From positions 1-64,000 of the forward strand of contig NZ_ML123034.1 in assembly GCF_003846185.1 (NCBI RefSeq): a stretch of 64,000 nt of DNA, in the 5' to 3' direction. Both the position numbers and the translations under genes were made by a program. The notes under the pieces were generated by a model. That model had not been told where the DNA came from, did no database searches, and saw only the letters and a list, made by a program, of their open reading frames with translations. Source of the stretch: Streptomyces sp. ADI96-02 (GTDB lineage: Bacteria; Actinomycetota; Actinomycetes; Streptomycetales; Streptomycetaceae). Of this stretch, positions 9,438 to 17,969 are shown piece after piece (position 1 is the stretch's first letter; each line of letters starts with the position of its first letter).

Positions 9438-10901
9438 ATGCGGACCGAGATCATCGTGGTGGGAGCCGGCCCGACCGGACTGATGCTGGCGCACGAGCTG
9501 ACTCTGGCCGGAGTACCGGCCGTGGTCCTGGAGAGGCAGCGGACGCGCAGCGTCCAGTCCCGGGCGGGCGGACTCCAGCCGCGTACCGCCGAAGTGCTCG
9601 ACCTGCGAGGACTGCTGGACCCGCTGCTCGTCGACGCGCCGGTGCGGGAGGAGACCGGCGGTCACTTCGCCACCCTGCCGGTCGAGCTGGACTGCCGGTC
9701 CTGGCGCACCCGGCACCCGTATCCGGTCAGGCTGCCGCAGGCCCGGCTGGAGGAGCGCCTCGAACAGCTCCTCGCCGAGCGGGGCGTGCCCGTGCTCCGC
9801 GGCCGCCAAGTGACATCGGTCGCGCAGGACGAGGACGGCGTCTCGGTCGAGTGGACCGCGGACGACGGTGCCGCCGGAACGATCCGCGGCAGTCACCTCG
9901 TGGCGTGCGACGGCGCGCACAGCACGGTCCGCACCCTGCTCGGCGTCCCCTTCTCCGGCCGGGCGGGGAGGATGTCCGCCGTGGCCGCCGATCTCACCCT
10001 CGCCACCAGGTCCGCCGAAGTCCCCACCGGTCACGGGCACTTCAGCCAGTACCCCCGGTCCGCGAACGGCTTCCTCACCATCCTGCACCCCATCGGCCCG
10101 GACCTGTACCGGCTGCTGTTCGGCAAGCTGACCGGGGACGGACCGGACCGCGAGGCGCCCGTCTCGGCCGATGAGGTCCGCGAGGCGCTGCACGCCGTGT
10201 ACGGCCCCGGGACGGAACTGGGCGAGCTGCGCGCGGCCTCCCGGTTCAGCGACGCCGTACGGCAGGTCGAGCGTTACCGCGAGGGCCGGGTCTTCTTCGC
10301 CGGGGACGCCGCGCACATCCACATGCCGATCGGAGGCCAGGGCGTCAACCTGGGCGTCCAGGACGCGATCAACCTGGGCTGGAAGCTCGCCGGCACGATT
10401 CACGGCTGGGCGCCCGCCGGTCTGCTGGACAGCTACCACGAGGAGCGGCACCCCGTCGCCGCGCGCGTGCTGCGCCACACCCGCGCCCAGGCGGTGATCA
10501 TGAATCCGGGCCGGGACGAGGAGGTGGACGCGGTCCGCGAACTGGTGACGGACCTGCTGCGACTGCCGGACACCAACCACTACGTCTCGGGCATGATGTC
10601 GGGCCTGGACGTCCGGTACGCCGGCGTCGGCCCCCGGCTGATCGACGTGGACCTGACCACCGACGAGGGCCCGACGCGGGTGAGCCGGCTGATGCACTCC
10701 GGCCGCGGCCTGCTGCTCTCCCTCGACGGCAGGCGGCGCTCGGCCGGTGACCGGTCCGACCGCGTCGACCACGTGGTGGCGAAGACCGACGAGGACGTCG
10801 ACGGGGCCGGAGCCCTGCTGATCAGGCCCGACGGCTATGTAGCCTGGGCGGACACCGATGACAGCCCGCTGGAGACCGCTCTCGCCCGCTGGTTCGGCTG
10901 A
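9438..10901 (+). CDS. FAD-dependent aromatic-type monooxygenase, 487 aa
   Basis: This is a group A flavoprotein hydroxylase using NAD(P)H, FAD and O2, in the family that includes phenol hydroxylases, rifampicin monooxygenase (Rox) and tetracycline-inactivating enzymes. Three signatures are visible: the dinucleotide motif GAGPTGLMLAHE at residues 9-20, the DG motif LVACDGAHSTVR at 154-165, and the GD motif FFAGDAAHIHMPIGGQGVN at 286-304. The length matches Rox-type enzymes. The ATG at 9438 follows AGGAGG with a good gap; earlier in-frame codons would run into the operator. Divergent pairing with a TetR regulator suggests inducible modification of an aromatic drug or metabolite. The substrate cannot be read from sequence. 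Confidence 0.93.
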   Translation: MRTEIIVVGAGPTGLMLAHELTLAGVPAVVLERQRTRSVQSRAGGLQPRTAEVLDLRGLLDPLLVDAPVREETGGHFATLPVELDCRSWRTRHPYPVRLPQARLEERLEQLLAERGVPVLRGRQVTSVAQDEDGVSVEWTADDGAAGTIRGSHLVACDGAHSTVRTLLGVPFSGRAGRMSAVAADLTLATRSAEVPTGHGHFSQYPRSANGFLTILHPIGPDLYRLLFGKLTGDGPDREAPVSADEVREALHAVYGPGTELGELRAASRFSDAVRQVERYREGRVFFAGDAAHIHMPIGGQGVNLGVQDAINLGWKLAGTIHGWAPAGLLDSYHEERHPVAARVLRHTRAQAVIMNPGRDEEVDAVRELVTDLLRLPDTNHYVSGMMSGLDVRYAGVGPRLIDVDLTTDEGPTRVSRLMHSGRGLLLSLDGRRRSAGDRSDRVDHVVAKTDEDVDGAGALLIRPDGYVAWADTDDSPLETALARWFG

Positions 10902-10973
10902 CCCTCCCGAACGGCCCGGCTCGGTCCGCCGCGCGCTCAGGCTCCGTCCGAGGCGGCGGGGGTGCCGGCCGGG

Positions 10974-11810
10974 TCAGGGCCTCGCGCTCAGCTCGTGCTC
11001 AGCGCCGCGGCTCGGGGGGGCGTCCTGGGTGCTGATCCAACGGTCGTACGCCCGTTGGAAGGTGCCGTCTGTGAGGGCGTCCCCGAGCCACCTCTCGACC
11101 GCACCACCGGTCAGCCTGCTGTTCTTGGGGAGCATGTAGGCCATATCCGCCGTCGTGAACGGCTTGTCGGGGTGGACCGCGACGAGCCCCGGGTGCCGGG
11201 TCGCCTGGTACTTCGCCTCGATGGCGTCGGTGATCATGACATCGGCGCGGCCCTGGAGGATCTGCTCGAAGATCGTCGTGTTGTCCGGCCACGTGATGAC
11301 GGTCGCGTTCGGGAGGTGCTGCCTGACGAACTCGGCATTGGTGCCGCCGGGATTGACGATGACCCGCACGCCCTTGTCGTTGATCTGCTCCACGGTCTGG
11401 AAGCGATGGGCGGCCCGGGAGGTGGTGATGGGTGTCTTGCCGTCCGCGAGATACGGCTGGGTGAAGTCGGCCTGCTCCTGTCGCTGCGGTGTGACGGAGA
11501 TCCCGCCCATGGCGATGTCGCACGTGCCGGGAGTGCCGACATCCCGCATGAGCGTCGGCCACGACGTCGGCACGAACACCAGCCGCTCCTTCAGGTGGCC
11601 GGCCAGGTCGCGCGCCATGTCGACGTCGATCCCGCTGTAGTTCCCGGTCGCGGGGTCGCGGTAGGTCAGCGGCTTGTAGTCACCGGTCGTGCACACCTTC
11701 AGCGTCTTGGCCGGGACCGCGCCGACCGGGCCGGCGGCCGTCAGGGTCGCGGCGGTGACGAGCGCCGCGATCGCGGCCGTACGACGGGGTGTGCGACAGG
11801 ACCGGAACAT
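10974..11810 (-). CDS. pheC: PheC-like secreted cyclohexadienyl dehydratase / SBP_bac_3 protein, 278 aa
   Basis: The fold is that of an amino-acid-type periplasmic binding protein. The closest family by motifs is PheC, the exported cyclohexadienyl (arogenate/prephenate) dehydratase of proteobacteria. Residues 1-31 are a signal peptide ending AGPVGA. The PheC-like runs are VCTTGDYKPLTYRDP, GIDVDMARDLA, FVPTSWPTLMRDV, CDIAMGGISVTPQRQ and VIVNPGGTNAEFV. No lipobox cysteine is present, and no ABC permease or ATPase genes adjoin it; both points favour a secreted enzyme over a transporter subunit. It would turn prephenate or arogenate into phenylpyruvate or phenylalanine outside the membrane. An orphan binding protein for an amino acid remains possible. 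It converges on the monooxygenase gene. Confidence 0.8.
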   Translation of the reverse strand: MFRSCRTPRRTAAIAALVTAATLTAAGPVGAVPAKTLKVCTTGDYKPLTYRDPATGNYSGIDVDMARDLAGHLKERLVFVPTSWPTLMRDVGTPGTCDIAMGGISVTPQRQEQADFTQPYLADGKTPITTSRAAHRFQTVEQINDKGVRVIVNPGGTNAEFVRQHLPNATVITWPDNTTIFEQILQGRADVMITDAIEAKYQATRHPGLVAVHPDKPFTTADMAYMLPKNSRLTGGAVERWLGDALTDGTFQRAYDRWISTQDAPPSRGAEHELSARP

Positions 11811-11989
11811 GGTGCGGCGCTCCCTCGCTTACGGGGATCGAGGTGATGGAGAGGAGCCAAGGGGACTTCGCTCTCGAAGCTAGCAGTCGGCGCGGGTCGA
11901 TCGGCTAGGGACTTCGCCCAGGTGAACCACCGTTCGAGAAGGTGGCGGGGGCCGTCCGCCGAGTGGGGGCGGAACGGTGGAGCCGGCAG

Positions 11990-12412
11990 TCAGCGGCATA
12001 GGGGGCGTGGTGTGGCACTCGCCTTGATCCCGGTTGGTCGCCTCCCTTCCGCGGACGCCTGGACGACCGCCGTGCGAAAGCCCGTCCCGCCCAGGGCGCC
12101 CAGCACTTCCTCCGCCCGCGAGGGTGCGGTCCTGGTGGTGAAAGGAGCGGCGGCGGCGATGTTGAACGTGTCGTCATCCGGACCGCCGTCGGCGATCAGG
12201 AGATCGTCCGATTCCGTCACCATCGTGTTCTTCGCCCGACGGTGCAGGTGAGAAGCGTGCTCTGCCAGGTTCTGCTCCATTCTCACCAGCAGGCCCTGAT
12301 AGTCACGAACAGCATCATTCGTCGCATTCACAGCGATCATCACACCGGCCGCTGTGGCTGTCCCGAAGTACTTCTCCGGGGCGTGCGCATCGATGCCCCA
12401 TGCTTGCAGCAC
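11990..12412 (-). CDS. Hypothetical protein, 140 aa
   Basis: This is a soluble protein without signal or membrane segment and of no recognised family. Its composition is protein-like in the middle (VMIAVNATNDAVRDYQGLL, then DDLLIADGGPDDDTFN), with a helical N-terminal half and a basic tail. The GTG at 12412 is a tentative start; the frame stays open upstream (PAIGHGTPKPDGANSRSG), so the true N-terminus may be longer or the gene may be a truncated remnant. Codon bias is weaker than in the neighbours. It lies between the PheC-like gene and the catabolic region. Confidence 0.45.
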   Translation of the reverse strand: MLQAWGIDAHAPEKYFGTATAAGVMIAVNATNDAVRDYQGLLVRMEQNLAEHASHLHRRAKNTMVTESDDLLIADGGPDDDTFNIAAAAPFTTRTAPSRAEEVLGALGGTGFRTAVVQASAEGRRPTGIKASATPRPLCR

Positions 12413-12533
12413 CTCGGCCCCGGACCGGGAGTTGGCCCCGTCGGGCTTCGGCGTTCCGTGACCGATGGCGGGCGCGGGCCGGGAGGAGCGCCGCTGCGCG
12501 GACCGTGATCGGCCCCCGTGGCCGCCGCGGCCG

Positions 12534-12599
12534 GTGCGACCTCGGTGCGGCGTCGGTGCGGCGTCCGTGCGGCGTCCGTGCGGCGTCCGTGCGGCGTCT
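12534..12599. repeat. 11-bp tandem repeat, about six copies
   Basis: The unit GTGCGGCGTCC occurs three times exactly (12556-12588), flanked by one copy differing in the last base on each side (12545-12555 and 12589-12599). A more diverged copy lies at 12534-12544. The array ends six bases before the operator dyad of the aldehyde dehydrogenase promoter. The period matches roughly one helical turn. Confidence 0.85.
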
Positions 12600-12605
12600 C
12601 AAGTG

Positions 12606-12668
12606 CTGATTCGAGAGTCAGTAATTTGGCCGCCTCTATTGACTCTCAAATCAGTAGCGACCTACCGT
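12606..12668 (+). promoter_or_regulatory. Promoter with operator dyad for aldehyde dehydrogenase/ABC operon
   Basis: TTGACT (12639-12644) and TACCGT (12663-12668) are spaced 18 bases apart as a -35/-10 pair. CTGATTCGAGAGTCA (12606-12620) and TGACTCTCAAATCAG (12640-12654) form an inverted repeat with 14 of 15 bases matched. The second arm overlaps the -35 box. The arms contain the same TGACT/AGTCA core found at the other promoters of this region. Confidence 0.65.
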
Positions 12669-12752
12669 TCGGAACCAGCCAAGCGCAGGCCGTCCTTGCA
12701 GGCCCGCCGCGCGGCTGCCCACCGAACCCAGTCGCCTTTGAGGAGCACGACC

Positions 12753-14264
12753 ATGGGTCATCCGGTCACCCACAGCATCAGAAGCCGCCTCGACACGGAG
12801 CGGCGGCACTTCTGGATCGGCGGTGCGTGGCGGCCTCCCGTCGGCGGAGACGACACACCGCACACCGTAGTGGCCGATCCCACCGGGCGCGAGGCCGTGG
12901 GACGCGTGCCGAGAGGTACGGCGCGGGACGCGGGCGAGGCCGTGGCCGCCGCCCGTGAAGCCTTCCCCGTCTGGGCGGCGACGGACGCAGGCGTCCGCCG
13001 GGAGCTGCTCGCCGCCGTGGCGGAGGGCATCTCGCAACGCGAGGCGGACTTCGCCGCGGTGATCAGTGCGGAGATGGGCGCCCCGCTCGACAACGCCCTC
13101 CACACCCAGACGCGGCTGGCCGCCGAGGTCTTCCAGTCCTATGCCGACCTCCTCGCCGACCACGCGTGGGAGGAACGTATCGGCGCCTCCCAGATCGTCC
13201 GCGAGCCGGTGGGCGTCGTCGCCGCCATCACCCCGTGGAACTACCCGCTCTATCTCATCGCGGCCAAGGTCGCCGCCGCGCTCGCCGCCGGCTGCGCGGT
13301 CGTCCTCAAGCCGAGCTGCGACGCCCCGCTGAACGCCTTCCTGCTCGCCGAGGTCTTCGCCGAGGCCTGTCCGGCGGTCGGTGCGCCCGGCGGGGTGTTC
13401 AACCTGGTCACCGGCCCCGGGAAGGTGGTGGGCGAGGCGCTCACCTCCCACCCCGAGGTCGACGCGGTGTCGTTCACCGGGTCGACCGAGGCGGGCCGGT
13501 CCGTGGCGATGTCCGCGGCCGGAACCGTCAAACGCGTGGGTCTGGAGCTCGGCGGCAAGTCCGCCCGGGTGATCCTCGCCGACGAACCGGACGGCACGAC
13601 GGTGCGCGACCTGGACGACGCGGTGCGCCTGGCGCTCTCCGACGCCTTCTACAACTCGGGGCAGACCTGCACCGCCTGCACCCGCGTGCTCGTTCCCGAC
13701 GCGGTGTACGACCGGGCGGTGGCCCTGGCCGCCGAGGAGGCCGGGCGGTGGGAGCTGGGCGACCCCGCGCTGGCGGGCGAGCATCTCGGCCCCGTCGCCA
13801 CGGCCCGGCAGTACGTCGGCGTCCTGGCCCACATCGAGCAGGGAGTGGCCGAGGGAGCCCGTCTGGTCGCCGGCGGAAAGGCCCCGCCGGAGCGGACGCC
13901 GGACGGCCTGGGCGCGGGCCACTGGATCCTCCCCACGGTCTTCGCCGACGTCACCAACGACATGGCGGTCGCCCGGGAGGAGATCTTCGGACCGGTGGTG
14001 TGCTTCCTGCGCTACCGGGACGAGGAGGAGGCCGCCCGGATCGCCAACGACTCGATCTACGGCCTCGCGGGCGCGGTCTGGTGTACGGACCGGCTCCGCG
14101 CCGAGCGGTTCGCCCGCCGGATCCGGGCCGGGCTGGTCACCGTGAACTCCGGCCGGTTCAGCGTGCTCGCCCCCACCGGCGGCTACAAGCAGTCGGGGGT
14201 CGGCCGCGAACTCGGCGTGCACGGTCTCGACGAGTACACGGAAACGAAGACCATCCAATGGTGA
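12753..14264 (+). CDS. Aldehyde dehydrogenase, 503 aa
   Basis: This enzyme performs NAD(P)-dependent oxidation of an aldehyde to a carboxylic acid. The catalytic residues are all present: Asn163 in TPWNYPL, Glu265 in LELGGKSA and Cys306 in NSGQTCTACTR. The cofactor loop FTGSTEAGR is also present. Length is normal for the class I/II superfamily. The ATG at 12753 follows GAGGAG. It is the first gene after the 12.6-kb promoter and is followed by the ABC importer on the same strand. In that setting its likely substrate is the aldehyde made by the TPP decarboxylase encoded at 32.9 kb, or an amino-aldehyde released by amine oxidation. Specificity cannot be told from sequence. Confidence 0.93.
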   Translation: MGHPVTHSIRSRLDTERRHFWIGGAWRPPVGGDDTPHTVVADPTGREAVGRVPRGTARDAGEAVAAAREAFPVWAATDAGVRRELLAAVAEGISQREADFAAVISAEMGAPLDNALHTQTRLAAEVFQSYADLLADHAWEERIGASQIVREPVGVVAAITPWNYPLYLIAAKVAAALAAGCAVVLKPSCDAPLNAFLLAEVFAEACPAVGAPGGVFNLVTGPGKVVGEALTSHPEVDAVSFTGSTEAGRSVAMSAAGTVKRVGLELGGKSARVILADEPDGTTVRDLDDAVRLALSDAFYNSGQTCTACTRVLVPDAVYDRAVALAAEEAGRWELGDPALAGEHLGPVATARQYVGVLAHIEQGVAEGARLVAGGKAPPERTPDGLGAGHWILPTVFADVTNDMAVAREEIFGPVVCFLRYRDEEEAARIANDSIYGLAGAVWCTDRLRAERFARRIRAGLVTVNSGRFSVLAPTGGYKQSGVGRELGVHGLDEYTETKTIQW

Positions 14265-14461
14265 CGCCGCCGGCGCGCTACGGGCACATGGCCCGCGCGG
14301 TTCCGTCGCCCCACCGCCACCCGTTGTGCGCGGCGCCCGCGCCGCCGCTCGCGGGACTCCCCTCCCTCAAGTCGCCGTACGCCGTCCCCACGCGCCCGAC
14401 ACCAGGTTCCGTCCTGCCGTCCGGTCACCCCGCGCCGGGACGGCCCCACGAGAGGACGCCC

Positions 14462-16141
14462 ATGGCCGGACCACATCACGAACCGACCCGACGGCTGGTC
14501 CTGGCCGCCGGGGCCGCGGGAGGCGCCGCCTCCCTGCTGACCGGCTGCCTGGGCGACCGGTCCCCCTCCTCCGCCCCCGCGGGCCCCCCGGCGGACGTGC
14601 CGCGCTGGGCTCCGGGACCGGGCGAGCCGGCCGGTGCGAGGCGGGGCGGCAGGGTGATCACCGCCTGGTCCAACGAGGCGCAGTCCTACGATCCGGCGAT
14701 CGGCTGGGACCTCCACAGCTGGGAGGCCATCTCGACGGTGCTCTACGCCCCGCTCTACCAGTACGCCGGCCAGTTCGACGGCCCCGCTCCGCACGCCGCC
14801 CAGGGAGCGCCGCAGGTGTCGAAGGACGGCAGGGTGTACACCATCCCCCTGCGCCGCAACGTGCGCTTCCACAACGGCCGCCCGGTGGTCGCCGAGGACT
14901 ACGTCTACACCTGGACGCGCCTCATGGACCCGGGCCTCGCCTCCTGGGCGTCGAGCTATCTCTTCGGGATCGAGGGAGCGGAGGAGGTGTACGAGGAGAA
15001 GGCGGAGAGGATCCGCGGGCTGAGCGCTCCGGATCCGTACACCCTGCGCGTCACGCTCACCGAGCCGGACGTCCTCTTCCCGGCCCTGCTGTGCATGCCC
15101 TACACGGCCGCCCTTCCCCGTGAGGAGGTCCGCCGCCTGGGCGCCGAGTTCGGCCGCACGCCGGTCGGCAGCGGCCCGATGCGGATCACCCGTTACGACA
15201 GCAAGGGCCGGCGAGCGGTCTTCGAGCCCTTCGACCAGTACTTCTGGCGCGGCACCCCGCTCATCGAGCGGCTGGAGTACCGGTGGGGCATCGGCTATCC
15301 CCTCCAGGCGCTCCAGCTCAGCGGCGGGCGGGTCGACGTCCTCGGTGAGGGGCTGGTGGCCAGCCAGGCCGCCCGGTTCACCGCCGACGCGTCCATGCGC
15401 GAGCGGTTCGTCCAGGCCGTCCCGGTGCGCGGGACGCAGTGGCTCTCGCTCAACCACAGGCGCCGGGAGCTGCGCGATCCGCGCGTGCGGCGGGCTCTGA
15501 ACTGGGCGGTCGACCGGGAGCAGCTCATGCGGCTCACGTTCGGCCTCTCGGACCCGTGGGGCTCGCCCTTCCCGAAGAGGCTCGACCGCTTCCGCCGTAC
15601 GGCGAAGCCCTACGCCTACGATCCGGAGCGGGCCCGCGCGCTGCTGCGGGAGGCGGGGGTGGAGAAGCTGAAACTGGAGTTCCTGCACGGCACCCAGGAC
15701 CCCTGGCCGCTCCTCGGGCAGGTGCTCCAGCAGCAGTTCGAGGCGGTGGGCGTGGAGCTCAGCCTGAACGCCATGAGCCAGCCCGCCTTCGAGCTGGCCA
15801 CCTCCGACGGCAAGGGCGACCTCTACGGGTCGCACCTCTACATCACCCTGAACAGCGCCCTCGAACTCGTGTCCTCCAACTTCACCTCGGACGCCTCCTA
15901 CAACTACCTCGGTTACGCGAACGCGCGGGTGGACTCCCTCGCCGTCAGCGCGCGCAAGGCCCGAAGCACCGAGGCCGCCAACTCGCTCCTCGCCGAGATC
16001 GAGGACGAGCTCGTCCGTGACGCGGCCGGCGTCTTCCTGGGCAGCATGAACTTCCTCGCCGCACGTGCGCCGGAGGTCCGCAACTACCAGATGCGCGGTG
16101 AGACGGGCACCTACTACGACCGGCTGTGGGTGAAGCGATGA
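14462..16141 (+). CDS. Peptide/opine ABC transporter substrate-binding lipoprotein (family 5), 559 aa
   Basis: This is the extracellular receptor of an oligopeptide/dipeptide/nickel-type importer. Residues 4-28 form a lipoprotein signal with RR near the start and the lipobox LTGC, so Cys28 is probably lipidated. SBP_bac_5 motifs follow: an early VYTIPLRRNVRFHNGRPVVA strand-loop and EDYVYTWTRLMDP, then PVGSGPM and DPRVRRALNWAVDREQLM. It overlaps the next gene by ATGA and heads a five-gene set (receptor, two permeases, two ATPases). Family 5 ligands include di- and oligopeptides, opines and ectoine-like compounds. The neighbouring amidohydrolase and amine oxidases suggest a peptide or N-modified amino acid. 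Confidence 0.92.
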   Translation: MAGPHHEPTRRLVLAAGAAGGAASLLTGCLGDRSPSSAPAGPPADVPRWAPGPGEPAGARRGGRVITAWSNEAQSYDPAIGWDLHSWEAISTVLYAPLYQYAGQFDGPAPHAAQGAPQVSKDGRVYTIPLRRNVRFHNGRPVVAEDYVYTWTRLMDPGLASWASSYLFGIEGAEEVYEEKAERIRGLSAPDPYTLRVTLTEPDVLFPALLCMPYTAALPREEVRRLGAEFGRTPVGSGPMRITRYDSKGRRAVFEPFDQYFWRGTPLIERLEYRWGIGYPLQALQLSGGRVDVLGEGLVASQAARFTADASMRERFVQAVPVRGTQWLSLNHRRRELRDPRVRRALNWAVDREQLMRLTFGLSDPWGSPFPKRLDRFRRTAKPYAYDPERARALLREAGVEKLKLEFLHGTQDPWPLLGQVLQQQFEAVGVELSLNAMSQPAFELATSDGKGDLYGSHLYITLNSALELVSSNFTSDASYNYLGYANARVDSLAVSARKARSTEAANSLLAEIEDELVRDAAGVFLGSMNFLAARAPEVRNYQMRGETGTYYDRLWVKR

Positions 16142-17064
16142 GCGCTCTTCCGATCAGCACGCAGAAGCCCGCGCCCACCGGGGCGCACGCGCCGGGGCGC
16201 GGTGGGGCCGCGGCCCGCTCCGCCGCGGCGAAGGGCAGCCGGCTGTGGCTCGCCGGGCTGGTCCTGCTCGGTGTGCTGTGCCTGCTGGCCCTGCTCGCCC
16301 CGCTGGCCGGGTCCCCGTACACGATCCACACCGACAGCCTCACCGCCGACGGCCTGCCCAGCGGCGTCGGAGCGCCCGGCCATCCGCTGGGCACCGACGC
16401 CATCGGCCGCGACATGCTCGCGCGCTCGCTCCACGGGCTGCGGGCCACTCTCCTCATCGCGCTGGTGGCCAACCTGACCTCCGTCGGCCTGGGCGCCGCG
16501 GTGGGGCTGGTGGCCGGTTTCTACCGGGGCTGGATCGAGCAGTGCCTGATGCGCCTGGTCGACGTGTTCCTGTCCATTCCCACCGTGCTGTCCGGCCTGG
16601 CGCTGGCGAGCATCGTGGGCCGAGGCACCACCGGCATCATCATCGTCGTCACCGCCCTGTACTGGGCGTGGACCGCGCGGCTTGTCCACGGGGAGACGGT
16701 CCGGCTGCGCAACCGCGGGTACGTCGAGGCGGCCCTCGCCCACGGCGTGAGCCGCCACACCGCGCTGCGCCGCCACGTACTGCCGCACCTGTCCACCGTC
16801 CTGCTGAACGTCGCGGCGCTCAACGGGGCGGCGGTCGTGGTCGTCGGGGCCGGGCTCTCGTACCTCGGTGCGGGCATCCAGCCGCCGACCCCGGAGCTCG
16901 GCAACATGCTCGCCGACGGCTCCGACAGCATGACCTACGCCCCGCACACCCTGTTCGTCCCCCTGGTCCTCGTCATCGCGACCGTCCTGACGTTCGTTCT
17001 GATCGCCGAAGGGCTCAATCGACGCAACCCTCTCTCGGAGCGACGCTCATGGCTCGACGCATAG
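16138..17064 (+). CDS. ABC transporter permease, DppC/OppC type, 308 aa
   Basis: This is an inner-membrane channel subunit of the peptide-type importer. After a 35-residue cytoplasmic leader there is one membrane segment (WLAGLVLLGVLCLLALLAPL), a periplasmic loop with the OppC hallmark HPLGTDAIGRDMLAR, and five further helices. The EAA coupling loop is visible as AALAHGVSRHTALRRHVLP. The start ATG overlaps the receptor's stop (ATGA), indicating translational coupling. The DppC-type subunit precedes the DppB-type one, the reverse of the common order. Confidence 0.92.
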   Translation: MSALPISTQKPAPTGAHAPGRGGAAARSAAAKGSRLWLAGLVLLGVLCLLALLAPLAGSPYTIHTDSLTADGLPSGVGAPGHPLGTDAIGRDMLARSLHGLRATLLIALVANLTSVGLGAAVGLVAGFYRGWIEQCLMRLVDVFLSIPTVLSGLALASIVGRGTTGIIIVVTALYWAWTARLVHGETVRLRNRGYVEAALAHGVSRHTALRRHVLPHLSTVLLNVAALNGAAVVVVGAGLSYLGAGIQPPTPELGNMLADGSDSMTYAPHTLFVPLVLVIATVLTFVLIAEGLNRRNPLSERRSWLDA

Positions 17065-17969
17065 GCATACGCATCCTGCTGGGCCTGTTCACCGTCATCG
17101 CGGTGGTCCTGCTCACCTTCATCCTCCAGTACGTCGTCCCCGGCGACCCGGCCCGCAGCATCGCCGGACCGAAGGCGGGCCCGGAGGTCCTGGCGGAGAT
17201 CCGCGACCGGCTCCGCCTCGACGACCCGCTCTGGTCGCAGCTCGGCCACTACCTGGGTTCGGTGGCGACGGGCGACCTGGGCACCTCCTACACGAACGAC
17301 CGCCCGGTCCTGTCGCTGATCCTCGAACGGCTTCCCGCCACCGCCGTCCTCGCCGCCGCCGCGCTCGTCGTCGAACTCGTCCTCGGCGGTCTGTGGGGGC
17401 TGTGGGAAGCGCTGCGGCCCCGGCGCAGCTGGCTGCTGGCGACCGTCAACGTCGGTCTGCTGTCGATGCCGGTGTTCTCCCTGGGCTTCCTCCTGCTCCT
17501 GCTCTTCGGCTACCAGATCCCGATCTTCCCGATCGACGGCGGCACCGGGGCGGCGCAGATCGTGCTCCCGGCGCTGACGCTCGGGATCCTGGGAGCCCCC
17601 TACTACGCCAACGTCGTCCGCGACAGCACCCGTGAGGCCCTGTCCTCCGCGTACGTGCGCACCGCGGTCGCCAAGGGCCTCAGCCGGCGGCGCATCGTCG
17701 TCCGGCACGTGCTGCGCAACACCGCCTCGCCGGTGACGACCCTCCTCGGCATGGACGTGGCGGTCTTCCTCTCCGGCGTCGTCTTCGTCGAGACGATCTT
17801 CGGCTGGCCCGGGATCGGCCAGATGCAGACCGAGGCGTTCGCCGCCCTCGACCGCCCGCTGCTCACCGGCACGGTGATCGTCGCCGCGACTCTCGTCGTG
17901 ACGGCCAACCTGCTGGTGGACCTCGTCAGGACCGCCATCGACCCCCGTGCCGCATCGGAGACGTCATGA
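17049..17969 (+). CDS. ABC transporter permease, DppB/OppB type, 306 aa
   Basis: This is the second channel subunit. The N-terminal helix is followed by the DppB signature VVPGDPARSI, a helix-rich core with six predicted membrane segments, and the coupling loop AYVRTAVAKGLSRRRIVVRHV. The C-terminal FGWPGIGQM motif is characteristic of this subunit. The ATG at 17049 lies inside the end of the preceding gene, giving a 16-base overlap, and the stop overlaps the next ATG. The tight overlaps imply equimolar expression with its partner. Confidence 0.92.
   Translation: MARRIGIRILLGLFTVIAVVLLTFILQYVVPGDPARSIAGPKAGPEVLAEIRDRLRLDDPLWSQLGHYLGSVATGDLGTSYTNDRPVLSLILERLPATAVLAAAALVVELVLGGLWGLWEALRPRRSWLLATVNVGLLSMPVFSLGFLLLLLFGYQIPIFPIDGGTGAAQIVLPALTLGILGAPYYANVVRDSTREALSSAYVRTAVAKGLSRRRIVVRHVLRNTASPVTTLLGMDVAVFLSGVVFVETIFGWPGIGQMQTEAFAALDRPLLTGTVIVAATLVVTANLLVDLVRTAIDPRAASETS

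Larger units (their letters stand above)
12413..12752. other. Intergenic region with tandem repeat and promoter
   Basis: No gene is present. The left half is GC-rich and includes an 11-bp tandem array (12534-12599). The right half is clearly lower in G+C and holds the promoter and dyad that open the catabolic region (12606-12668). An upstream in-frame extension of the aldehyde dehydrogenase through this stretch is an artefact of the repeat's lack of stops. Confidence 0.7.

Noticed and set aside
5149-12412. A biosynthetic gene cluster around the monooxygenase and rhamnosidase
   Set aside because: No synthase, glycosyltransferase or other core biosynthetic gene is present, and the genes are separated by terminators and opposite strands.
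12534-12599. CRISPR-like array
   Set aside because: The units are 11 bases with no spacers and no cas genes occur in the window.
12465-12752. N-terminal extension of the aldehyde dehydrogenase
   Set aside because: The added 96 residues include translated 11-bp repeats and lie upstream of the promoter at 12639-12668; the ATG at 12753 has a ribosome site and gives the family length.
13166-14461. Upstream extension of the ABC receptor gene
   Set aside because: It is Arg/Gly-rich antiphase reading of the aldehyde dehydrogenase; the lipoprotein signal begins at 14462.
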